DNA of 64,000 bases from Sediminimonas qiaohouensis DSM 21189 (GCF_000423645.1 NZ_AUIJ01000007.1:62001-126000); one strand, 5' to 3'; positions 9,081-18,615 are shown, counted from the first letter of the stretch. Notes: a model not told the origin generated them from the sequence alone. A program made the numbers and translations.

Positions 9081-10215
9081 TAAGAACCGAAATTGGAAAC
9101 GGATCGCTTCAGTCATTGTGCTGGTGGCTACGGCGGCCTTGGCTGTGCCGTTCCTTCCGGTGGCCGTGACCGATGTATTTGCCCAAACGGAAATGTATGG
9201 CGGCGAATCCGATGCCGCCGCGACCGAAGCACCGCAATATGATCGACCGGTCACGGTCGAAGTGACCCGTGCACTCAGCCGCGTCATCAATCGCTCCCGC
9301 GCGGTTGCCGGTCGCGTCGAACCCGCCCGCACGGTGGACATTGCGTTTCAGGTGCCGGGTCAGATCATTTCTCTCGACGTCGAACCGGGCGACAGAATTC
9401 GCCAGGGCGACGTGATTGCGCAGCTCGATCAGGCCGATTTCAACCTCGCCGTCGATCGGGCCCAGGCATCGTTCGACCTTGCGAACTCCGAACTCAAGCG
9501 CGCGTCAAGTCTCGCCGAGCGGGGGGTCGCAGCCGATGCGCGTCTCGAAGCAGCGCGCGCCCAGTTCGCACAGGCGGACGTGGCGCTTAGGGAGGCCCGG
9601 CGGCGGTTGTCCCAGACAAAAATCGTTTCGCCCTTCGACGCGATGGTGGCGCGGACCTTTGTCGAGGAATACGTCAACGTCACTTCGGCCGCGCCCGTCG
9701 CGCGCTTGCAAGATGTCAGCGAGATGCGGATCATGATCTCGCTGCCGGAAGAGCTTGCGTCTCTCGCCCGGTCTGCGCCCGACGCTTTCGACATCGTTGC
9801 AAGTTTTCCCGCAGTGCCGGGATACACCGCGCCACTCGCATTGCGGTCGTTTGCGACCGATGCAGACCCGACGGCGCAGACCTACGACGTGGAATTTGCA
9901 ATCACTGGTGATATAGATCCCCGCATCCTGCCCGGCATGACGGCGGATGTGCGTATATCGAACGCGTCCGAGGAAGATCGTCAGCAATCCGTCATCGTGC
10001 CGGTTTCGGCAGTGGACACGACGAGCCGAACCGACCCGTCCATCTGGGTTTACCAGGAATCGTCCGGCCAGGTCGCGCGCAGGACGGTCCGGCTGGGGCT
10101 TCCGTTCGATAACGAGATTGTCGTTCTGGAGGGCCTGGAGGGCGACGAACTGGTCGTTTCCGGCGGCTGGTGGCGGCTCAGGGACAATCAGACAGTGACG
10201 GTTTCGGGTCTCTGA
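9067..10215 (+). CDS. RND efflux periplasmic adaptor
   Basis: A 382-residue membrane-fusion protein. A leader with one hydrophobic segment (ASVIVLVATAALAVPFLPVAV) ends near AFAQ-like VFAQ. The lipoyl half-motifs are GRVEPARTVDIAFQVPGQII and KIVSPFDAMVARTFVEEYVNV, separated by a coiled-coil hairpin, and a beta-barrel and membrane-proximal domain follow. AAGGAC precedes the ATG inside the TetR gene. It partners the RND pump encoded 34 bp downstream. No outer-membrane channel gene is adjacent, so a shared TolC-type protein must complete the pump. Confidence 0.9.
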   Translation: MNSNSKNRNWKRIASVIVLVATAALAVPFLPVAVTDVFAQTEMYGGESDAAATEAPQYDRPVTVEVTRALSRVINRSRAVAGRVEPARTVDIAFQVPGQIISLDVEPGDRIRQGDVIAQLDQADFNLAVDRAQASFDLANSELKRASSLAERGVAADARLEAARAQFAQADVALREARRRLSQTKIVSPFDAMVARTFVEEYVNVTSAAPVARLQDVSEMRIMISLPEELASLARSAPDAFDIVASFPAVPGYTAPLALRSFATDADPTAQTYDVEFAITGDIDPRILPGMTADVRISNASEEDRQQSVIVPVSAVDTTSRTDPSIWVYQESSGQVARRTVRLGLPFDNEIVVLEGLEGDELVVSGGWWRLRDNQTVTVSGL

Positions 10216-10249
10216 CCCCGGAATATATTGGCAGGACCCGGATAGACTT

Positions 10250-13200
10250 ATGGCAATGAGCATCTCACGCGCGAGCATCAAGCGTCCTGTGGCGGTTTGG
10301 CTGGCCATCATCTTCTGCCTTGTCGGCGGCTATTGGGGGCTGAACACGGTGGGGCGCCTTGAAGACCCCAGCTTCACCCTCAAGACGGCGCTGGTCTTTG
10401 TGCCCTATCCCGGCGCCACGGCCGTAGAGGTCGAAGAAGAGGTCGCCGACGTCGTCGAGAACGCGCTTCAGCAGATGAAGCAACTCGACCGGGTGGAATC
10501 GAAGTCGATGCCGGGCATGGCCCAGATCACCGTCGAGATCGAGATGACCTATGGTCCGGACGAGATCCCGCAGGTCTGGGACGAGATGCGTCGCCGCATC
10601 AGCGACGTCGAGGGGGATCTTCCCGCCGGCGCGCGCGCACCCATCATCAACGACGATTTCGGCGACGTCTATGGCATGTTCTATGCGGTGACGACCGAAG
10701 GACTGAACCCGTCGGAACAGCGCGATCTGGCCACCACACTGCGGCTCGGGTTGGTCACCGTCGATGGCGTCGCCAAGGTCGAGGTCCAGGGTCTTGCCGA
10801 AGAAGTGATCAACATCTCGATTCCCTCTGCACGGCTCACGGAACTGGGCCTTCCGCCGAACCAGATCCTGGGTATTCTCGCCGACGAAAACCAGGTGTTC
10901 ATGAACGGAGAGATTACCGAGGGCCCGGCCCGGATCAGCCTGTCGGTTCCGGCGGGCTATGTCAGCCCCGAAGGGATCGAGGAGCTTCGGCTCGGCGTGC
11001 CGGGACAGGTCGGGCAGGTGGCGGTCTACGATATCGCCCATGTGACACGCGAGGAGGCCGAACAGCCCAGTCAGGTCATTCGCCAGAACGGAGCCCCGGC
11101 TTTCACCCTGGGCGTGTCGGCACTGACGGACCGGAACGTAGTCGAGGTCGGCAAGGCGGTCTCGGCCCGGCTGGAGCGGCTCAAGGCCGGGCTGCCGGAG
11201 GGGGTCGAGGTTATTCCGATCTACGAACAGCACGTCGTGGTGGACGAGGCGGTTTCGAGCTTCCTCGTCAGTCTCGGACAGTCGGTCGGCATCGTCATCG
11301 CCGCTCTAATGCTGACGATGGGCTGGCGCGCGGGCCTTGTGGTGGGCGCGACGCTCGGGCTGACCGTCTTTTCGACGCTGTTCTTCATGTCGGTCTTCGG
11401 CATCGCGATGGAACGGATCAGCCTGGGCGCCCTGATCATCGCCATGGGGATGCTGGTCGACAATGCCATCGTCATCACCGAAGGGATGGTGATCGGCGTG
11501 GCGCGCGGCAAGTCCGCGGAAGACGCCGCAGCCGAAACCGAAACCGCCACCTCGATCCCGCTGCTCGGCGCGACCGTGATCGGGATCATGGCGTTTTCCG
11601 GCATCGGTCTGTCGCCCGACGCGACCGGCGAGTTCCTGTTCTCGCTCTTCGCGGTCATCGCGATCTCCCTGCTGATGAGCTGGGCGCTCGCCGTCACCGT
11701 CACGCCCTATCTCGGCAAGCTGCTGCTTCGGGCGCCCAGGCAGGTCTCGGACGATCCCTACAAGGGCGCGTTCTACGGGGCCTACCGCAGGTTTCTGTGG
11801 CTGGCGCTGCGGACCCGTGTGATTGTCGTCCTGCTGATCGTGGCCATCACCGTCTGGTCCGTGATGGCCTTCGGTCAGGTCAAGCAGGCCTTTTTCCCGG
11901 CATCGAACACCCCGATCTTCTATGTCCAGGTCCAGATGCCGCAGGGGACGGACATCACCGTCACCGACGCCGAAATGAAGCGGCTCGAACAGATGCTTCT
12001 GGCAGAGGATGGCGTGACAGGCGTTACAACGCTTGTCGGGCGAGGCGCGAGCCGTTTCATGCTGACCTATAATCCCGAGCAGGCGGATCCCAGCTACGGG
12101 CAACTTATCGTCCGGGTTGCCGACGCCGAGGCGATCCCGCCTATCGCGCAACGGCTGAACCGGGATCTTCCTGCCGAATTCCCCCACGCTCTGATCCGCG
12201 TCGAAGAGATCGTGTTCGGACCGCCTGCCGGGGCCGATGTGGCGGTTCGTTTCTCCGGTCCCGATCCGGTCATTCTGCGTCGGCTCGCGGATGACGCGAT
12301 GCGGATTTACGAAGATGCCGGAACGATCACCAATCCGCGGACCGATTGGCGTCAGCGAGAGATCGTTGTCGAACCCATTGTCAACGAGTCGCGCATGCGC
12401 CTGGCGGGGGCGACGCGCAGCGCGATCGCGGACACCATCCGCTACGGATCGTCCGGTTTGCGCGTCGGTGAGTTGCGCGAGGACGACGAGGTGATCCCCA
12501 TCCATCTCCGCCTCCCCGAAAGCGAACGCGATGGCGTTGACCGCCTTCGGGACCTGTCTGTGTGGTCCGATGGAGCGGGGTCCTATGTCCCAATGGCCAA
12601 CCTTGTCGGGGAGTTCGAAACACGCCTTGTCGAGGCGCTTGTCCACCGGCGCGACCGCGAACGGACCATCAGCGCCCTTGGCGGTGCGCGCGACGACCTG
12701 ACCGCGGATGAAGCCTTCCGAAGTGTCCGGGCCGAGATCGAGGCCCTCCCGCTTCCCGACGGATATACGATGGAGTGGGGCGGCGAATATGAAAGTGCCC
12801 AGATGGCACAGGAGAGTCTGGGCAAACAGCTTCCGCTGGGCTTCCTCGTGATGCTGACAATCTCGATCCTCATGTTCAACAAGGTCCGCCAGCCTCTGAT
12901 CCTGTGGCTTGTCGTACCGATGTCTGTGACGGGCATGGTCCTGGGATTGCTGTTCACAGGGTTGCCCTTTACCTTCACGGCCCTGCTTGGCTTCCTGTCG
13001 CTTTCGGGCATGCTGATGAAGAACGCAATTGTTCTCGTTGAAGAGATCGACCTGCAACGCGCGGAGGGTGTTCCGGATTACAAGGCAGTCATTGACGGGT
13101 CGGTCAGCCGTCTGCGCCCTGTGGTGCTCGCAGCCGGCACGACGATCTTCGGGATGATCCCCCTCCTGCCGGATGCCTTCTTCGCGTCGATGGCGGTGAC

Positions 13201-13339
13201 GATCATGGGCGGTCTCGCATTCGCTTCGGTTCTGACGCTTGTCGCCGTCCCGGTACTCTATGCGCTCCTCTTCCGTATTCGTCTGCCGAGGGCGGAGAAG
13301 GATGGAAGCGGTTCGCAAACCAAGAAGGCCTCTGCTTAA
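10250..13339 (+). CDS. RND efflux pump, inner-membrane transporter
   Basis: A 1029-residue AcrB-superfamily transporter with 12 predicted membrane segments and two large periplasmic loops. The TM4 proton-relay motif reads GMLVDNAIVITEG, with Asp-Asn instead of the Asp-Asp of AcrB, as in many non-AcrB RND groups. TM10 carries the lysine in LSGMLMKNAIVLVEE. The N-terminus has the amphipathic ISRASIKRPVAVW start followed by the first membrane helix. Together with the adaptor it should export hydrophobic compounds by proton antiport; substrate unknown. The C-terminus is short and hydrophilic, and no gene follows it in the operon. Confidence 0.93.
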   Translation: MAMSISRASIKRPVAVWLAIIFCLVGGYWGLNTVGRLEDPSFTLKTALVFVPYPGATAVEVEEEVADVVENALQQMKQLDRVESKSMPGMAQITVEIEMTYGPDEIPQVWDEMRRRISDVEGDLPAGARAPIINDDFGDVYGMFYAVTTEGLNPSEQRDLATTLRLGLVTVDGVAKVEVQGLAEEVINISIPSARLTELGLPPNQILGILADENQVFMNGEITEGPARISLSVPAGYVSPEGIEELRLGVPGQVGQVAVYDIAHVTREEAEQPSQVIRQNGAPAFTLGVSALTDRNVVEVGKAVSARLERLKAGLPEGVEVIPIYEQHVVVDEAVSSFLVSLGQSVGIVIAALMLTMGWRAGLVVGATLGLTVFSTLFFMSVFGIAMERISLGALIIAMGMLVDNAIVITEGMVIGVARGKSAEDAAAETETATSIPLLGATVIGIMAFSGIGLSPDATGEFLFSLFAVIAISLLMSWALAVTVTPYLGKLLLRAPRQVSDDPYKGAFYGAYRRFLWLALRTRVIVVLLIVAITVWSVMAFGQVKQAFFPASNTPIFYVQVQMPQGTDITVTDAEMKRLEQMLLAEDGVTGVTTLVGRGASRFMLTYNPEQADPSYGQLIVRVADAEAIPPIAQRLNRDLPAEFPHALIRVEEIVFGPPAGADVAVRFSGPDPVILRRLADDAMRIYEDAGTITNPRTDWRQREIVVEPIVNESRMRLAGATRSAIADTIRYGSSGLRVGELREDDEVIPIHLRLPESERDGVDRLRDLSVWSDGAGSYVPMANLVGEFETRLVEALVHRRDRERTISALGGARDDLTADEAFRSVRAEIEALPLPDGYTMEWGGEYESAQMAQESLGKQLPLGFLVMLTISILMFNKVRQPLILWLVVPMSVTGMVLGLLFTGLPFTFTALLGFLSLSGMLMKNAIVLVEEIDLQRAEGVPDYKAVIDGSVSRLRPVVLAAGTTIFGMIPLLPDAFFASMAVTIMGGLAFASVLTLVAVPVLYALLFRIRLPRAEKDGSGSQTKKASA

Positions 13340-13401
13340 TGCCGTGAGTCAGAACGACCCGATCGCACCCGAAATCTGATGACTTGAGATTTGCCGTCTA
13401 T

Positions 13402-13439
13402 CTCGCTATCAATCTAACATCTGTTAGATTGATAGCGAG
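13402..13439. promoter_or_regulatory. Perfect 18-bp-arm palindrome containing a TCTAAC-N4-GTTAGA operator
   Basis: Arms 13402-13419 (CTCGCTATCAATCTAACA) and 13422-13439 are exact inverted complements around a 2-bp centre. The core TCTAAC-N4-GTTAGA (13413-13428) is the same operator found upstream of four other units to the right. It lies 19 bp before the ATG of a truncated CoA-transferase, so it is the orphaned operator of a gene whose body has been lost to insertion sequences. The arms are much longer than in the other copies. Confidence 0.8.
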
Positions 13440-13447
13440 CAGAGCGG

Positions 13448-13530
13448 ATGTCTGGTCCCTCGACCACCTGAAAATTGTCGAACTCGGTCATGTTATTGTC
13501 GGCCCGCTTTCGGCGGCTTTACTCTCTTCT
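13448..13530 (+). pseudogene. CaiB/BaiF CoA-transferase, 5' remnant
   Basis: From the ATG at 13448, adding back one C in the CCC run near 13456-13458 gives MSGPLDHLKIVELGHVIVGP followed by LSAALL. This is the canonical start of a family III CoA-transferase (normally continuing ADLGADVIKVE). As it stands the frame breaks after a few codons. Homology ends at about 13530, where sequence leading to the IS110 transposase begins. The gene was therefore truncated by insertion and has also suffered a single-base deletion. The rest of the gene is not found on the other side of the IS block. Confidence 0.75.
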
Positions 13531-13605
13531 GTGATGGCGTGGATACGCCCTCCCCACCGCTTCTGGTAGGATGCCGGAAGCGGATCACGAGGAAGGAGTA
13601 AACAG

Positions 13606-14638
13606 ATGACACCAGCTTCACTTGTCGCGATAGATTTGGCCAAGAACGTGTTTCAGGTTAACGGCGTTGATGGTTCCGGCGCAGTTCTATTTCGGAAAAA
13701 GCTTGGCAGGGACAAACTGAGGGATTTTTTCGGAAGAATGGAACCGACAAGCATTGCCATGGAGGCCTGCGCAACGGCCCATTACTGGGCGCGCGAGCTC
13801 TCGGGCTTGGGGCATAAGGTGCGCCTGATCGCGCCCCAGTATGTAAAGCCCTTTGTAAAACGCCAGAAAAACGACATGGCCGACGCCGAAGCGATAGCGG
13901 AGGCGGCTCAACGTCCGTCAATGAGATTTGTGGAGGCAAAGTCCGAGGAACAGCAATGCCGTTCAGCACTGTTTCGTACCCGAGACTTGCTCGTTCGGCA
14001 AAGAACACAGCATTGTCAATGCATTGCGGGCACATCTTGCCGAATTCGGGGCAGTTGCCGCGAAAGGCATGGCGCAACTGACGCGCTTGGAGGCTGTCCT
14101 GAACGCCGATGATCATGATCTTCCGGAGGCAATCGCTTCGCTGGACCGGGTTTATTTGCAGCGGATTGAAGAGCTCACGGCACAAATCGATGACCTGACA
14201 CAACAAATTCAGGCCGAAGGCAAAACGCGGCCAGAGCTTCGTCGTCTTCAGACGATGTCAGGTGTCGGCCCCTTAACCTCGGTGGCCATTGATAGTTTTG
14301 CGCCAGATATGCGGACCTTTCGGCGCGGGCGAGATTTCGCGGCTTGGCTTGGCCTGGTGCCGAAGCAGCACTCCTCTGGTGGGCGTGATCGCCTTGGCAA
14401 AACGTCGAAGATGGGTCAGAAAGATATTCGTAGATTGTTGATCTCCGGAGCCATGGCTGTATTGCAATGGGCCCAAAGGTCAAAGCACATCAAAGACCCC
14501 TGGTTGGCGAGAATGCTTGCTAAGAAGCCGCGCATGATGGTTGCGGTCGCATTGGCAAACCGCATGGCGCGTGGCTTGTGGGCAATGATAGTTAAAAAGC
14601 AGGAATTCCGGTTGTCGCGACAAGCCGCAGTGGCATGA
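13606..14638 (+). pseudogene. IS110-family transposase, frameshifted
   Basis: Frame 1 gives the DEDD-type N-terminal domain (LVAIDLAKNVFQV, then EACATAHYWAREL and KNDMADAEAIAEA). Around 14011 an extra base shifts the frame, and the second frame continues NALRAHLAEFGAVAAKGMAQ through the C-terminal transposase domain (LQTMSGVGPLTSVAIDSF and WLGLVPKQHSSGG). The repaired protein would be about 343 residues, the normal family length. GGAAGGAG precedes the ATG at 13606. IS110 elements lack clear terminal repeats, so the ends are not defined; the left end probably lies near 13530. Confidence 0.88.
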
Positions 14639-14964
14639 ACAATCCGCGGTATGTGTGACAATCGGATAGGCGAGGAAGACGACACCAGGTAAGGGAAAGC
14701 GCATCGATTAGGTCTGAAACGGGAAAACCATTGGCAACCAAAGGGACTTGATCCCGGTTCTGTGATTTGGATCCGTTTCACAAACGACCATACCGGCCCG
14801 CGGCGCATGGAACGTCGCAGAAAGAGGTCTGACACATGGAAGTACTCGATCCGTATCCTCAGCTTGGATTGTTGTTATTTTTCTTGCCAAACCGGGCGCA
14901 ATGGTATGGACCCCGCTGCCCTCGGGCGGTGTATCTTGGAAATGCAAACAGGAGGGTGCATGCT
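14639..14964. other. Non-coding DNA between two IS110 transposase genes
   Basis: This 326-bp stretch holds the 3' non-coding end of the first IS110 element and the 5' leader of the second. I see no credible gene in it. GGAGGG at 14951-14956 is the ribosome-binding site of the next transposase. The boundary between the two elements cannot be placed from this sequence alone. Confidence 0.55.
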
Positions 14965-15985
14965 ATGGAAATCAAAAGAATCGGCCTTGACTTGGCCAAA
15001 TACGTTTTTGAAGTTCACGCCGTCGACAACAATGAAAATGTCGTGCTTCGAAAGACGCTGAGACGCGAAGCCGTTGCGCAGTTCTTCGCCGAGCTTGAGC
15101 CTTGCGTTGTCGGGATGGAGGCTTGCTGCGGATCGCACTATTGGGCGCGTGTTCTGACTGATCTGGGGCACGAGGTCCGGTTGATCTCGCCTCAGTTTGT
15201 GAAGCCTTATGTCAAGTCGAACAAGAATGACCGCAATGACGCTGAAGCTATTTGCGAGGCGGTTGGCAGGCCGTCGATGCGGTTTGTACCGCCGAAGTCG
15301 CCCGAGCCGCTGGAAATTCAAGCGGTCCACCGTATCCGCCAGCGTGTGGTTGCAAATCGTACCCGGCTTGTGAACCAGGTCCGAGGTTTACTTGGGGAGC
15401 ACGGTGTCGTGGTGCCGCGAGATATCAACCGCATTCGGCGTACCCTTAGTGAAATTGCGGACGGTCAGTCGGGGGGCTTTGGCGGGCTCTTTGTCGAGAT
15501 GCTGCGCGACATCCGGGAGGAGCTGGCTGAACTGGATGCACGTCTCGCTGGCTACAATCAACGGATCAAAAGCCTCTACCGCTCCAATGAAATGTGTCAA
15601 CGCATCGGTCAGATCGAGGGGATCGGTCCGATTACCGCAACAGCACTCGTCGCCGCGGTTGGCGATAAATCTTGCTTCAGAAATGGCCGCCAGTTTGCCG
15701 TTTGGTTGGGCCTGGTGCCAAAGCAGCATTCAAGCGGCGGAAAAGCGCGGCTATTTGGCATAAGCAAACGGGGCGACAGGTACTTGCGGACGATGTTGAT
15801 CCACGGCGCGCGCGGTACTGGGCCGCTCGGCCGGAAAAACCGATACGCGAAGCCAGTGGATCAACCGGATGCGGAAAAGACGTCATCCGAATGTCGTTGC
15901 AGTCGCCTTGGCAAACAAGAACGCAAGGATCGTTTGGTCGCTTCTGTCAAACGATCAGGAATACAATCGCGGACACATGGTCTGA
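14965..15985 (+). pseudogene. IS110-family transposase, second copy, frameshifted near the 3' end
   Basis: The product starts MEIKRIGLDLAKYVFEVHAV and keeps the DEDD residues (GLDLAK, GMEACCGSHYWAR, NDRNDAEAI) and the C-terminal GIGPITATALVAAVG and WLGLVPKQHSSGGKARL motifs. At the GCGCGCG run near 15805-15811 the expected HGARAVLGRS is broken. Restoring two bases (GC) lets the frame run on through NRMRKRRHPNVVAVALANKN to a stop at 15985. The unrepaired frame runs to 16020 with meaningless sequence. It belongs to the same family as the preceding copy but is clearly a different sequence, so the two are separate insertions rather than a duplication. Confidence 0.87.
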
Positions 15986-16264
15986 GCCAGGCTAAGAAGG
16001 ACCAAGTCAAGGAGGACTGAAAGGAATATTGCAACATCTGCCGGGAGATGGAGAAGGGTCACGCCCGTTGCTTCTTGAACCTGATGTGTGGATCGGCAAG
16101 GTCAACACCAATGCCTTAGGGGCGATGAGGGAGAAGCAAGCGGAAATCCATCGGGGCTCGCGGCGATGATCAATCAGGCCGCCCTAAGAAGCCGGATATA
16201 CATCAGCAATCGCGACCTTCGATCCAGAGCCAAACAGACCGTTGCAATTAGGCGGGGTCCATAT
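15986..16264. other. IS junction DNA without a gene
   Basis: The 3' non-coding end of the second IS110 element runs into the truncated IS256-type transposase, whose recognisable homology starts at about 16265. The missing first third (about 130 codons) and left end of that IS256 element were deleted or replaced here, so this stretch contains a recombination or insertion junction I cannot place exactly. Confidence 0.5.
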
Positions 16265-16599
16265 ATATCCCACATGGGCTGTTCGAAGGGGCAGTCAGCA
16301 AAGACGTGGTCAGCCGCGCCTGGCGCAAAGTGAAGGTCGACTGGGATGCCTGGGTGACACGCAGCCTGGCCAATGAGGACATCGTTCGGCTGATCCTCGA
16401 CGGCACGGTGATCAAGACACGCATCGACAAGAAAGCCACCAACATCTCGGTTCTGGCGGCCATCGGCGTGCGCCGGGATGGCCAAAAAGTGCTGCTTTCG
16501 ATTATGAATATGGGCGGCGATGACCTGCCCCCCAAAAACTGGGCCATTCAAAAAGAGAGTTTGTTTTCGTAACGTTCAAAGCAACGAGGAGAACAGACG

Positions 16600-16866
16600 A
16601 TGCGCAAATCACGTTTCACCGAAGAACAGATTGTGGGGATTTTGCAGGAGTATGCGGCCGGGGCAAAGGTTTCGGAGCTGTGCCGCAAGCACGGGATGTC
16701 GGATGCCACGCTGTATAAGTGGAAGGCCAAGTATGGCGGCATGACGGTTTCCGAGTTGCGGCGGCTGAAGGATCTTGAGGCCGAGAACGCCGAGCTGAAG
16801 CGTCTCTTGGCCGACGCGATGCTCGACAACGCGGGCCTGAAGGGGCTGCTGGCAAAAAACTCCTGA
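16600..16866 (+). CDS. IS3-family OrfA (helix-turn-helix protein)
   Basis: An 88-residue protein starting MRKSRFTEEQIVGILQEYAA, with the helix-turn-helix CRKHGMSDATLYKWKAKYGG and a C-terminal leucine-zipper-like segment (LKDLEAENAELKRLLADAML). It binds the element ends and supplies the N-terminus of the OrfAB transposase. The A6 run at the 3' end (GGCAAAAAACTCC) is a -1 slippage site: a shift there leads directly into KLLTPAHRRAAVRKLMDEHR of OrfB. GAGGAG lies upstream of the ATG. Confidence 0.93.
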   Translation: MRKSRFTEEQIVGILQEYAAGAKVSELCRKHGMSDATLYKWKAKYGGMTVSELRRLKDLEAENAELKRLLADAMLDNAGLKGLLAKNS

Positions 16867-16889
16867 CGCCTGCGCACCGCCGCGCCGCA

Positions 16890-17759
16890 GTGAGGAAGCT
16901 GATGGACGAGCATCGGTTCACGGAACGGCGGGCGTGCAGGCTGGTCGGGATTTCAAGGTCGAGCCTGGCCTATCGGGCGCGACCAGATCGCCACGCGCGG
17001 CTGAGAGAGCGCCTGATTACCTTGTCAGGCAAGCACCGGAGGTATGGCTATCGCATGCTGCATGCAAAACTCGTCCGCGAGGACTTCAGGGTGAACGTCA
17101 AGGTCGTCGAGCGCATCTACCGCGAAGAACGGCTGTGGCTGCGCCGCACAAAGCGCAAGAAGATCCCGCGCGAGGGGCGTGAGGGAGCCTGGTGCCCAAT
17201 CGCACCCAACCAGCGTTGGTCGCTCGACTTCACCAGCGATGCTCTGGCCAACGGTCGCAAGTTCCGCACAGCCAACCTCAAGGACGACTGCACCCGGGAG
17301 TGCCCGGCGATCGAGGTGGACTTCTCGCTTCCGGGAGAGCGGGTCGTGGACATGCTGGAACGCGTGGCCCGTGAACGGGGCTACCCCGATATCCTGGTCG
17401 TTGATAATGGCCCGGAACTGCGTGGGCGGGCGCTGGATGGATGGGCTGATGATCACGGCGTTCAGCTCTATTTCATCGACCCCGGCAAACCGACCCAGAA
17501 CGCCTATATCGAAAGCTTCAACGGGCGATACCGCGAGGAATGCCTGAACCAACACTGGTTCACCAGCATCGGAGAGGCCCGAAAGATCATCGAGGACTGG
17601 AGGATCGACTATAACACAGAGCGCCCGCACAGCAGCCTGAAGTATCAAACACCGGAGGAATTCGCAGCCGCGAGGCCCTTCGACAAAACACAATGGGCGC
17701 AGCCGCTTGAGCTACCTGACGGCTCCGCGCCTGCGCCCATTGCTCACGCCGCCGAATGA
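16890..17759 (+). CDS. IS3-family OrfB (DDE transposase, made by -1 frameshift)
   Basis: The catalytic domain of the IS3 transposase, 289 residues from the GTG at 16890, although the natural product is the OrfAB fusion starting at 16600. An HTH_21-type region (RYGYRMLHAKLVREDFRVNV) precedes the integrase core with the DDE residues in WSLDFTSDAL, ILVVDNGPELRGRALD and SFNGRYREECLN. The C-terminal YNTERPHSSLKYQTPEEFA is typical. The frame is intact to its stop. Confidence 0.94.
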   Translation: MRKLMDEHRFTERRACRLVGISRSSLAYRARPDRHARLRERLITLSGKHRRYGYRMLHAKLVREDFRVNVKVVERIYREERLWLRRTKRKKIPREGREGAWCPIAPNQRWSLDFTSDALANGRKFRTANLKDDCTRECPAIEVDFSLPGERVVDMLERVARERGYPDILVVDNGPELRGRALDGWADDHGVQLYFIDPGKPTQNAYIESFNGRYREECLNQHWFTSIGEARKIIEDWRIDYNTERPHSSLKYQTPEEFAAARPFDKTQWAQPLELPDGSAPAPIAHAAE

Positions 17760-18469
17760 TGGCAAACAGAAGGAGAACAGGCTCGACTTAAGGGTGGCCC
17801 TGAAAAAAGGGGCAGGTCAGCGAAAGCAAGGCTGCCTGGGCCGAATTTCTCGGCGATCTCGATGCGCGTGGCCTGAAACGACCGGAATTTGTCATTGTCG
17901 ACGGGGCTTTCGGACTCGAGGCCGCGCTGGTCGCGCTCTGGGGAGAGGACCTGCCGATCCAGCGCTGCACAGTTCATAAACACCGCAACCTTCTCGGCCA
18001 CGCCCCGAAACGCATGCAGGACGAATTGGCCGAGGATTACCGCGACATGATCTATGCTGAAGATGCGGCCGAAATCGACAAGCGTCGTAAGGCCTTCCTG
18101 CGCAAATGGCGGCTGAAATGCCGCGCGGTGGCGGACAGCCTGGAAGAGGCCGGGGACAGCCTGTTCACCTTCACGCGGCTGGACCCGTCACAATGGAAAT
18201 CGGCCAGAACCACCAACGCCATAGAGCGCCTGAACGAGGAATTCCGCCGCCACATCAAGACCCAGACCGTGCTGCCCTGCGCCGAAACCGTGCCGATGCT
18301 TCTTTGGGCACTGATGGCATCGGGTCAGATCCAAATGCGGAAAGTGGATGGCTGGGAAACCTTGGCTCAGCCCGTCGCCCCGATCAGCCATGACCTCGCG
18401 GCCTGATCAGGCCCAAATTCCCATGCTCGGAGGACGCCGCCCAAGAATTTCCACCAGATTCGAGACACC

Positions 18470-18615
18470 ACCTCGCCGAAGACCGAGACCCACTCGCCGA
18501 ACTCCATCCTGCAGTGACGCCGCAGATGCTCTTGCCGTTCATAGCCGAAAAAGTTCCAGGGCTTCCATAGTCTTACCAAGCGAAACCGACGCGCTGGGAA
18601 AGCCGGTATTCCTTC
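18470..18615. other. Unassigned DNA between the IS256 end and the SDR promoter
   Basis: This stretch lies between the IS256-type right end and the promoter of the catabolic operon. A short open frame on the minus strand is present but matches nothing I recognise. It may be the old upstream flank of the operon or another IS scar. Confidence 0.35.

Larger units (their letters stand above)
16521..17819 (+). mobile_element. IS3-family element with 4-bp target duplication
   Basis: A 1299-bp element. The left end is TGACCTGCCCCCC and the complement of the right end is TGACCTGCCCC, the terminal inverted repeats expected for the IS407-type group of the IS3 family. It is flanked by direct repeats GCGA at 16517-16520 and 17820-17823. 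It carries orfA and orfB with a -1 frameshift signal. Ends, duplication and genes are all intact, so this was a clean and probably recent insertion into an already degraded IS256 transposase. Confidence 0.95.
16265..18406 (+). pseudogene. IS256-family transposase, 5'-truncated and split by an IS3 element
   Basis: The segment 16265-16520 encodes LFEGAVSKDVVSRAWRKVKV through SIMNMGG. The segment 17824-18406 encodes the remainder, including the VIVDGAFGLEAAL Asp, QRCTVHKHRNLL and the RTTNAIERLNEEFRR Glu, ending DLAA. Removing the IS3 insertion and one copy of its GCGA duplication joins the halves in frame (NMGGESKAAWAEFLGDLDAR), matching the intact transposase at 4146-5369. The first 130 or so codons are missing. 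The right terminal repeat (AATTTCCACC, then a TCGAGACA-type end) is recognisable at about 18446-18469. Confidence 0.93.

Noticed and set aside
11306-13318. Very long open frame (670 codons) on the minus strand opposite the RND pump gene
   Set aside because: It is rich in Arg, His, Asp and Gln with no recognisable domain, as expected for the antisense of a high-GC membrane protein gene.
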